From Prevotella sp. UBA3294 (GTDB lineage: Bacteria > Bacteroidota > Bacteroidia > Bacteroidales > Bacteroidaceae): a DNA stretch of 17,101 nucleotides. Location of the stretch: the NCBI GenBank assembly GCA_002361535.1, contig DETG01000043.1, positions 1 through 17,101 on the forward strand. Reading direction: 5' to 3'. Below are positions 1 through 4,047 of this stretch, in pieces; position 1 is the stretch's first letter, and the number at the start of each line of letters is the position of its first letter. The notes under the pieces were generated by a model. It did not search any database and was not told where the DNA came from. It saw nothing but the letters and a program-made list of their open reading frames with translations. The translations under genes and the position numbers were made by a program.

Positions 1-174
1 ACTTTCCATATGATAGGTTTCCAAATAGTGATCTACCACATCATTAACCTTTTTATCGGCCATGTTGTTTCCAACACTGTATCCCATACTGAACTCATGC
101 CTGATCTGCTGCTGAGCCCCCAATCGGAAGGTAACGCAGCAAAGCAATAATAATACGATCAATATTCTCTTCAT
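1..174 (-). CDS. Secreted protein, N-terminal 58 residues only (gene runs off the window)
   Basis: Reading leftward from the ATG at 174, an open frame of 58 codons continues to the window edge. Residues 1-20 are a clear signal peptide: MKR, then a Leu/Ile/Val-rich core and a Gly-Ala-Gln-type cleavage region (RLGAQQQ). The visible mature part begins IRHEFSMGYSVGNN. A short secreted segment with alternating hydrophobic residues is compatible with a small outer-membrane beta-barrel protein or with the start of a larger secreted protein, but 38 mature residues cannot decide this. It lies 11 nt behind a 31-codon ORF and is probably the next gene of the immunity-gene transcript that starts near 1,850. 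The start is chosen because it places the positively charged MKR directly before the hydrophobic core. Confidence 0.7.
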   Translation of the reverse strand, partial: MKRILIVLLLLCCVTFRLGAQQQIRHEFSMGYSVGNNMADKKVNDVVDHYLETYHMES

Positions 175-185
175 CTCTAAATTCT

Positions 186-281
186 CTACCACATCACACA
201 CCAGAAAACAGGAAGTAAACTTGTCGAGAGAATTGTTATACAGGATAACGTAAACAATAAATTAGTTATTCTTTTTCTCAT
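186..281 (-). CDS. 31-aa hydrophobic small protein
   Basis: This short minus-strand ORF fills the gap between the 244-aa gene (12 nt upstream) and the secreted-protein gene (11 nt downstream). It begins MRKRITNLLFTL, so a basic N-terminus is followed by a hydrophobic stretch (about residues 7-31) that ends in Trp and Cys residues (VFWCVMW). It would form one membrane span. The tight packing on both sides and the typical membrane-protein profile argue for translation, but no family is recognised. It could equally be the truncated signal peptide of a lost secreted protein, as seen three times elsewhere in this island. Confidence 0.45.
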   Translation of the reverse strand: MRKRITNLLFTLSCITILSTSLLPVFWCVMW

Positions 282-294
282 AGGGATAATTATG

Positions 295-1029
295 CTAATC
301 GTGTGAATTATTTACTAAACGCATCATCAGTTGATAATCGTGCTCATTAAAAATGAAGTAGCAATGATTATTATTGCGGTTACACCTGTTTATGAGATCG
401 GCATACTGTCTTAAATCTTCTACTGGCATCTGAGAAATATCCTCATGGTAAAGTAACATAACATTACATCCCGAAAAATCTCGACCATATAGGTTTTCTT
501 CAAGATTTTCCCATGTCAGCCCATATCGAGGTGGCACTTTCAGAATCTTGTCCATGAAGAAAAGAAGTTCTTTTTTGTTTGTAACCTTAGGGATGATACG
601 GTCGGAACAGTCACGCTTGAGAATAGATTCAGGAGCAGCTGTTTGAAACATGTTAACATGTGAGGACATGTCAACATGAGAAAATGACCACTGGCAATTC
701 TTGAAATACAGGGTAGGGTACATACCATTCTCCTGCCTCCCTTCTATTATCAGCACATCATCTTTTAGATCCATGTCATATATATCTGTCAGAGGACTGA
801 AGGTATTTGTCAAAGGCAGCATTGTTGAAACATAGTTATGAATACCTTTCTCTATCCATGTCGCCTCTTCCCATGCAAATATGGTGAAGCAACAGGGGAA
901 AAAAACAGTTTCCCTTTTTTCTTTATCCCAGTAATCCTCAAGATACAGTTCCATCTTCCTGGTATCTGTATTTAAGTTGAACTCAACTATAATATTGTCT
1001 TCAAAGACATGAAAATACTTCTGTTTCAT
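295..1029 (-). CDS. Two-domain immunity-type protein with barstar-like C-terminus (paralogue of the gene at 2040-2825)
   Basis: This is a 244-aa protein without signal peptide or membrane span, so presumably cytoplasmic. Residues about 148-232 resemble barstar-type RNase inhibitors: a helix (KKELLFFMDKIL), then PPRYGLTWENLEENLYG in the position of the barstar 'P-x-x-Y/F-G-x-N/T-W-d-x-L-x-d-x-L' segment, then strand LLYHEDIS, helix, and strand CYFIFNEHD. The first about 140 residues form a separate domain that I do not recognise; the 261-aa paralogue shares it (VEFNL / VEFVL, CFTIFAWEEA / VFTINWSEA, TLYFKNCQ / TLFFKRCH). The gene overlaps the upstream 57-aa ORF by 4 nt (ATGA), which suggests translational coupling. 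By family analogy it would bind and neutralise a nuclease-type toxin. No complete toxin gene remains in the window, so the partner is unknown. The barstar assignment rests on fold-level motif resemblance only. Confidence 0.7.
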   Translation of the reverse strand: MKQKYFHVFEDNIIVEFNLNTDTRKMELYLEDYWDKEKRETVFFPCCFTIFAWEEATWIEKGIHNYVSTMLPLTNTFSPLTDIYDMDLKDDVLIIEGRQENGMYPTLYFKNCQWSFSHVDMSSHVNMFQTAAPESILKRDCSDRIIPKVTNKKELLFFMDKILKVPPRYGLTWENLEENLYGRDFSGCNVMLLYHEDISQMPVEDLRQYADLINRCNRNNNHCYFIFNEHDYQLMMRLVNNSHD

Positions 1030-1199
1030 ATTACATTTTTGTTATTAACGATCAAATTATCGTGAGGGGAATCTATCCGATACCAGCCTTCACAAAGGGT
1101 CTTACCTGACCCACCGCCGTTCCCGCCATTATCAGCAGGAGTACGGCAATTGTTAATTGTTTCATTGTTATTCCATGATTCATCATTTATTGTTCTCAT
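1026..1199 (-). CDS. 57-aa ORF, probably the orphan tail of a secreted polymorphic toxin
   Basis: The ATG at 1199 follows the TAG of the 92-aa gene with no intervening base, and the TGA overlaps the ATG of the 244-aa gene by 4 nt. The product begins MRTINDESWNNNET, has a Gly-rich linker (residues 25-32, GGNGGGSG), and ends GWYRIDSPHDNLIVNNKNVI. A low-complexity linker followed by a short polar module directly before an immunity-type gene is the usual layout of the C-terminal end of a polymorphic toxin. At 57 aa it is too short to be a complete toxin, so I read it as a vestigial toxin tip kept by translational coupling. A second frame over the same DNA encodes a convincing signal peptide (1073-1165), so which frame is ancestral is uncertain. 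Confidence 0.45.
   Translation of the reverse strand: MRTINDESWNNNETINNCRTPADNGGNGGGSGKTLCEGWYRIDSPHDNLIVNNKNVI
1073..1165 (-). pseudogene. Signal-peptide stub overlapping the 57-aa ORF
   Basis: In a different frame from the 57-aa ORF, ATG AAA CAA starts a 30-residue peptide: MKQLT, hydrophobic core AVLLLIM, AGTAVGQ cleavage site, VRPFVKAGIG, stop. It is a textbook signal peptide with only about 10 mature residues. The segment encoding AVLLLIM is repeated exactly at 2002-2022 in another signal-peptide stub. It is most likely the 5' end of a secreted-protein gene whose body was deleted. Confidence 0.5.
1127..1147 (-). repeat. 21-nt exact direct repeat, copy 1
   Basis: The 21 bases at 1127-1147 are identical to 2002-2022 in the same orientation. 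They encode AVLLLIM in the signal-peptide frame of both stubs, and RTPADN in the overlapping toxin-tail frame. Homology stops sharply on both sides. Confidence 0.85.
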
Positions 1200-1478
1200 C
1201 TATTCTTTCTTGATGATCATCAGATCCAATGAACCTTTCGACAAACCGTTCTTGTCAGTTAGTCGGATGGAAGTTCCATCAGGAACACCGTCTTGTGCAA
1301 GTCCCATGAATAAAGATGCTAATGAGATCAGACCTTGATTGTTGCCTGCTATAAGGAATTCTTCGTATGATAAGGTTACGGATAGTTCAGAATCCATAGC
1401 CATACTAAACATCGCTTCTCCAGAATTAACGACATCTGGTATTTCGAGCACTATTTCGATTTCATTTTCCATATCCAT
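1200..1478 (-). CDS. 92-aa Imm32-like immunity protein, diverged copy
   Basis: This small acidic protein has no signal peptide. Its second half (GNNQGLISLASLFMGLAQDG, VPDGTSIRLTDKNG, SLDLMIIKK) aligns with ANKSGLISLSNQCLSLAQES...IGIIIEK of the neighbouring 110-aa protein, so the two are paralogues. The pattern 'n-x-x-GLisLa-x-x-x-x-lAq... pdG-x-x-i-l-d' followed by a C-terminal 'iiiek' strand resembles the Imm32 family of polymorphic-toxin immunity proteins; this is recalled, not searched. The HIHLDE segment of the 110-aa copy is replaced by SIRLTD, so both His residues are lost. The start ATG overlaps the TAA of the upstream gene by one base (TAATG). An alternative start at Met3 (1472) is possible. 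The stop abuts the start of the 57-aa ORF. Confidence 0.65.
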   Translation of the reverse strand: MDMENEIEIVLEIPDVVNSGEAMFSMAMDSELSVTLSYEEFLIAGNNQGLISLASLFMGLAQDGVPDGTSIRLTDKNGLSKGSLDLMIIKKE

Positions 1479-1810
1479 TACTTTAGATACTTGATGGGAT
1501 CCTGAGTTTTTTCTATAATTATACCAATAGAGTTCTCGTCATCGAAAGCATTCCATTCATCAAGATGTATGTGATGTCCATCGTAAACGCTTTCCTGAGC
1601 AAGGCTAAGACATTGATTGGACAAAGAAATGAGCCCACTCTTATTTGCCTGAATGCATAATGCATTGTGATCTATGAATGAGGAGATCTGATACCCCATT
1701 TCCCATTCACTCTCTAATCCACCGACAAGAGTTATTTTCTCTCCATCAGGATTGGTAAACTCTACCTCTCTTAAAGGGTCATATTTTGGAATGCGAATTG
1801 TTATTTTCAT
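1478..1810 (-). CDS. 110-aa Imm32-like immunity protein
   Basis: First gene after a putative promoter at 1842-1870. The protein has an N-terminal beta-rich half (MKITIRIPKY, VEFTNPDGEKITLVGG) and a C-terminal half with NKSGLISLSNQCLSLAQESV, YDGHHIHLDEWNAF and SIGIIIEK. The helix 'GLisLsnqcLsLAqe' followed by 'dGhHIHLDe' and a final strand match my recollection of the Imm32 immunity family. It is predicted to be cytoplasmic and to neutralise a toxin delivered by a related strain; the toxin is not identified. It is translationally coupled to the shorter paralogue downstream (TAATG). Upstream lies an orphan toxin-like tail ending at 1880. The family call is tentative, but the paralogy of the two genes is directly visible. 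Confidence 0.7.
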   Translation of the reverse strand: MKITIRIPKYDPLREVEFTNPDGEKITLVGGLESEWEMGYQISSFIDHNALCIQANKSGLISLSNQCLSLAQESVYDGHHIHLDEWNAFDDENSIGIIIEKTQDPIKYLK

Positions 1811-1841
1811 ATTTGCTTTCGAAGATTTGAAAAGTTAGCTG

Positions 1842-1870
1842 CAAAGATACGAATAATAATAATTACAAAA
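1842..1870 (-). promoter_or_regulatory. Putative Bacteroidetes promoter for the immunity-gene transcript
   Basis: On the minus strand TATCTTTG (1849-1842) matches the TAnnTTTG -7 element, and TTTG (1869-1866) lies 16 nt upstream, a little closer than the usual 19-21 nt. The 110-aa start is 31 nt downstream of the -7 element. Confidence 0.5.
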
Positions 1871-1879
1871 CTCGGTTCT

Positions 1880-2002
1880 TTATTTAACATCTCGTAGAAA
1901 TACATGGACACTATTCTCAATATACTTGTTTGACTTTGTTGAATTAGGTACCATAATTCCAAAATTGAAATGGCTACCTCCAGCATGTCTCCCTAGTATA
2001 TC
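1880..2002 (-). pseudogene. Orphan toxin-like tail, 40 codons
   Basis: A minus-strand frame reads DILGRHAGGSHFNFGIMVPN and continues through KYIENSVHVFLRDVK to a TAA at 1882-1880. The residue usage is protein-like, but no start belongs to it: it begins where the repeated signal-peptide sequence ends. It lies upstream of the 110-aa Imm32-like gene, where a toxin C-terminus would be expected. No family is recognised. Confidence 0.4.
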
Positions 2003-2043
2003 ATTATCAGCAGGAGTACGGCCATCATCGCTGGCCTTTTCAT
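1993..2043 (-). pseudogene. Signal-peptide stub coupled to the 261-aa gene
   Basis: The ATG at 2043 overlaps the TGA of the 261-aa gene by 4 nt (ATGA). It encodes MKRPAMMAVLLLIMIY and stops. The first 14 residues are a signal-peptide N-terminus, and homology with the stub at 1073-1165 ends after AVLLLIM. It looks like the first codons of a secreted-protein gene that was translationally coupled to the upstream immunity gene and has lost its body. Confidence 0.45.
2002..2022 (-). repeat. 21-nt exact direct repeat, copy 2
   Basis: Identical to 1127-1147 in the same orientation. Its downstream end on the minus strand is the point where the signal-peptide stub changes into the unrelated toxin-like tail, so it marks a probable deletion or recombination joint. 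Confidence 0.85.
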
Positions 2044-2825
2044 GGTTGTATGTACATATTGAGAAGACATCTGCATGATTGATTGGATTCGTATTTAGAC
2101 TTTAATTCATTAAAACCAAAGAGAATAAAATCTGAATCATTGAAAATGAATAGAACTCTAAAACATCTTTTCCTACAACTTTCTATAAATCGATAATAAG
2201 AAAAGATATCTACTTCAGGCATGGTAGAAAGGTCCTCATGATAAATGGCAATCCTTGTATTCTTTGCCCAATACGGCTCATACAGAAGAGATTCTATCGT
2301 ATCCCATGTAGGTTTGTTTGATGGCAGATCCTGTGGTAAGACAACACTCTGGTATCGGTCAAGCAACTCTTCTTTTGAGTGAACAGGAGGTATTGTCACA
2401 TTCCACCAATCGGATTTAGCGGTTACAGGCAATGCCGAGAGCTGAATGTAATTAATATAATATGTCATATCTGCGGGCCGGTAATCAATATGACACCTTT
2501 TGAAAAACAAGGTAATGTACGTGCTGAAATTATTGACACTTCCTGTTAACCATATCCCATTGCCTGTCATGGAGCCATCATAGAACATATCAAAATCACC
2601 AAGCTCTTTATTGATCAGTTTTTTAGGCGATCTATGCCCGTCATACTCTTCACAAAAAAAAGCCTCACTCCAGTTAATTGTAAAGACCGAAGGAATATCA
2701 ATAACAGCATGATTCTTCTCATCATAGAAAGAATCCAAGACGAATTCTACTCTTTGACCATCAATATCCCAATTACTTAGCACAATTGGGGCATCGGTAA
2801 ATAATCCTAATATTCCGTCAAGCAT
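2040..2825 (-). CDS. Two-domain immunity-type protein with barstar-like C-terminus (paralogue of the gene at 295-1029)
   Basis: A 261-aa protein without signal peptide. Residues about 147-235 carry the barstar-like pattern: VHSKEELLDRYQ helix, PSNKPTWDTIESLLYEP (the P-x-x-x-W-d-x-i/l-e-s-L segment), strand IAIYHEDLS, a helix, and strand VLFIFNDSDF. The N-terminal 1-140 domain is shared with the 244-aa protein (VEFVLD, VFTINWSEAFF, ITLFFKRCHIDY) and is not recognised. The start at 2825 is 34 nt after the stop of a 61-codon toxin-like tail, so the gene sits where an immunity gene follows its toxin. The C-terminal tail (KSKYESNQSCRCLLNMYIQP) has no counterpart in the paralogue. The two copies are clearly diverged, which suggests separate toxin specificities rather than a recent duplication. 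The function is inferred from fold resemblance and position. Confidence 0.7.
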   Translation of the reverse strand: MLDGILGLFTDAPIVLSNWDIDGQRVEFVLDSFYDEKNHAVIDIPSVFTINWSEAFFCEEYDGHRSPKKLINKELGDFDMFYDGSMTGNGIWLTGSVNNFSTYITLFFKRCHIDYRPADMTYYINYIQLSALPVTAKSDWWNVTIPPVHSKEELLDRYQSVVLPQDLPSNKPTWDTIESLLYEPYWAKNTRIAIYHEDLSTMPEVDIFSYYRFIESCRKRCFRVLFIFNDSDFILFGFNELKSKYESNQSCRCLLNMYIQP

Positions 2826-2859
2826 TTTTTCCTATAACGTTTTAATGCAACATTTATTA

Positions 2860-3045
2860 TTACCATGGCTGAATTTTTATATGGGCATCATACGATTTAC
2901 TTTTTACAGGATTTAGATATTTGTCTAAAGTATTATACCTGTTATCGATGTTGATATGCATATGATGATAAGGAGTGGGATGCTTTGTATTAAAATGTGG
3001 CTCATCCAGCCTTACAATGACATTGCCATGCACAAATAACTCTTT
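2860..3045 (-). pseudogene. Orphan toxin C-terminal fragment, 61 codons, His-rich
   Basis: Immediately after a TGA at 3048-3046 a frame opens with KELFVHGNVIVRLDEPHFNT, contains PYHHMHINIDNRYNTLDKYL, and ends DAHIKIQPW followed by TAA. A VIVRLDEPH strand followed by several His residues in an H-x-x-x-HHMHIN arrangement is typical of the last module of Bacteroidetes polymorphic toxins, where such His residues are often catalytic. There is no in-frame start near its beginning. A putative promoter and an out-of-frame MKRVI start lie just upstream, so the toxin body appears to be deleted. The 261-aa immunity-type gene follows after 34 nt. Confidence 0.5.
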
Positions 3046-3049
3046 TCAT
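3002..3049 (-). pseudogene. Five-codon secretion-start stub joined out of frame to a toxin tail
   Basis: ATG AAA AGA GTT ATT at 3049-3035 would encode MKRVI, like the start of a signal peptide. The frame then enters the toxin-tail DNA in the wrong register (CAWQCHCKAG) and stops at 3004-3002. It has a plausible promoter 21 nt upstream. Confidence 0.35.
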
Positions 3050-3069
3050 GATAATACTTTTAAACGATG

Positions 3070-3100
3070 CAAAGATACATTATTTTTATCAAACTATCAA
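3070..3100 (-). promoter_or_regulatory. Putative Bacteroidetes promoter before the collapsed toxin and 261-aa gene
   Basis: On the minus strand TTG (3100-3098), a 20-nt spacer and TATCTTTG (3077-3070) fit the -33/-7 consensus of the primary Bacteroidetes sigma factor. The ATG of the MKRVI stub is at 3049, and the first intact gene downstream is the 261-aa gene. Confidence 0.55.
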
Positions 3101-3182
3101 TTTTTCTCTATTTTTACATAATAGCAAGAAATCCGAGAATGGACAGCAAGGGAATTAAATAATCTGCTCCACTGTTCTTTTG

Positions 3183-3470
3183 TCAAGACAACGGGTTCCC
3201 AGCATGTCCATAATCCCTTCCTGTTCGTGGGTTATTATATGGAGATGTTCCATCGGAAGAAACGGGCCTCAGCGTTATCTGATGTCCGGAGAAGGAATCA
3301 TTCAGGGGTGCGTCATTCTGCTTGGCGGCTGCCCTTGTTTCTCTGGTGTTTAATACAATGGTGCGTGATATCCGGTTGCCGCAGGCATCGTACGTATAGC
3401 CCACCCTGCCCTGTGCCAGGCAGAGTGAGGATACACATAAGAGTGTAGTAATAAACAATGATCGTAGCAT
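3183..3470 (-). pseudogene. RHS/YD-repeat secreted protein, truncated to 95 aa
   Basis: The product begins MLRSLFITTLLCVSSLCLAQ, a signal peptide, followed at once by GRVGYTYDACGNRISRTIVL, which contains the YD/RHS signature YxYDxxGNRxxR. Bacteroidetes encode secreted proteins with this N-terminal block ahead of long RHS or toxin bodies. Here the frame ends after 95 residues (GRDYGHAGNPLS), and the part after about residue 70 has no recognisable domain. The family members I know are much longer, so this is read as a truncated relic rather than a working toxin. An upstream Met (3536) also lies in frame, but the start at 3470 puts the signal peptide at the N-terminus and leaves 17 nt to the preceding remnant. 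Confidence 0.55.
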
Positions 3471-3487
3471 AAGAAAATGTTTAATGA

Positions 3488-3613
3488 TTACAGATTGATT
3501 GTTCCATAGAAGCAGAAGATACCAACATACAGGCATAGCATATAGGTGCCGCTAAGGGATGAGGGAAGGATGACGGTGTCGTTCCCCGTGTCCCCTCTGT
3601 ATATTTCATGATA
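3488..3613 (-). pseudogene. C-terminal remnant of a small secreted Bacteroidetes protein (DUF3244-like)
   Basis: After a TGA, the frame reads YHEIYRGDTGNDTVILPSSL, then SGTYMLCLYVG and FCFYGTINL followed by TAA. The ending 'sGtY-x-l-x-l-y-x-g...yGtI-x-l' is the last beta-hairpin of small secreted Bacteroidales proteins of the DUF3244 type. The N-terminal part is missing. It ends 17 nt before the RHS stub, so both may come from one former transcript. Confidence 0.45.
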
Positions 3614-3714
3614 TCAAGCATTTAAGATAACAGTCTAACTAAGATTCTTGATCCTTTGGTTAAACTCTCTGGCACCTCCTGTAGCCGTTTGCACTCACAG
3701 ATGTCGGAATTGTT
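3614..3714. other. Unassigned spacer between two gene remnants
   Basis: About 100 bp with no supported gene on either strand. The minus strand has a short open frame with reasonable residues (CKRLQEVPESLTKGSRIL) but no start and no recognised family. It may belong to an older gene fragment or an interspersed repeat. Confidence 0.3.
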
Positions 3715-3849
3715 TCACAGACAGAACCTTCCACAAAATGAAATCTCCGAAATACGGAAGGCTACCACCAACGTCGTGGGGTAGCGGCGGTCGGTGCAGG
3801 CAAAGAGCGCAAGCACTGACAGGAGTGTGAAAAATATCCTGTTTCTCAT
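3715..3849 (-). pseudogene. Truncated lipoprotein, 44 aa, resembling TPR-type lipoproteins
   Basis: The frame starts MRNRIFFTLLSVLALFACTD: basic N-terminus, hydrophobic core and a lipobox Phe-Ala-Cys with Cys18. The mature start CTDRRYPTTLVVA resembles the beginning of Bacteroidales TPR-repeat lipoproteins, in which 'C-x-D-R-x-Y-P-x-x-L-x-x-A' leads into helical repeats. Instead the frame goes into unrelated sequence (FRISEISFCGRFCL) and stops after 44 residues. It is best read as a gene cut off by a rearrangement after about residue 30. A -7 type element 51 nt upstream could still drive transcription. Confidence 0.5.
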
Positions 3850-3899
3850 CGTTGGTCAGCTTGTTGCCATAATAATTTGCATTTATATGTTTTCAGTTG

Positions 3900-3907
3900 C
3901 AAAGATA
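3900..3907 (-). promoter_or_regulatory. Putative -7 element for the truncated lipoprotein
   Basis: On the minus strand TATCTTTG at 3907-3900 matches TAnnTTTG. No convincing TTTG is seen at the -33 position. Confidence 0.35.
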
Positions 3908-3993
3908 GTGTAAAAAATCGATTATGCGAAGGATAGTACGGAAGATTTAATCTCTTTTTGGTGCAATGATGCCAGAATCTCGCAAAAGTTTTG

Positions 3994-4001
3994 TAATTTT
4001 G
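3994..4001 (+). promoter_or_regulatory. Possible -7 element for the metallophosphoesterase
   Basis: TAATTTTG fits TAnnTTTG and lies 46 nt before the ATG at 4048. A -33 element at a normal distance is not evident, so this is weak. Confidence 0.3.
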
Positions 4002-4047
4002 TGCTCTCAATAATTGAGATAATGCACATTGAATAAAATGACTGATT

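Noticed and set aside
1150..1338. Plus-strand 62-codon ORF with a hydrophobic start
   Set aside because: It is antisense to the 92-aa gene and the 57-aa ORF. The coupled minus-strand junctions are much stronger evidence.
1127..2022. 21-nt direct repeats as attachment sites of an integrated element
   Set aside because: Both copies lie at the same place within signal-peptide coding sequence, and no integrase or transposase lies between them. Shared ancestry of the stubs explains them better.
3097..3230. Minus-strand open frame ending SLAVHSRISCYYVKIEKN, a possible fourth toxin tail
   Set aside because: It has no start and no immunity gene directly after it, and its stop falls in the promoter of the next unit. 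The residue pattern alone is not enough.
3227..3448. Plus-strand 73-codon ORF
   Set aside because: It is antisense to the RHS stub, rich in Arg, His and Cys, and has no domain. It is a shadow of the minus-strand frame.
3648..3830. Plus-strand 60-codon ORF
   Set aside because: It is antisense to the truncated lipoprotein and adjoining spacer, with no start context and no protein-like profile.
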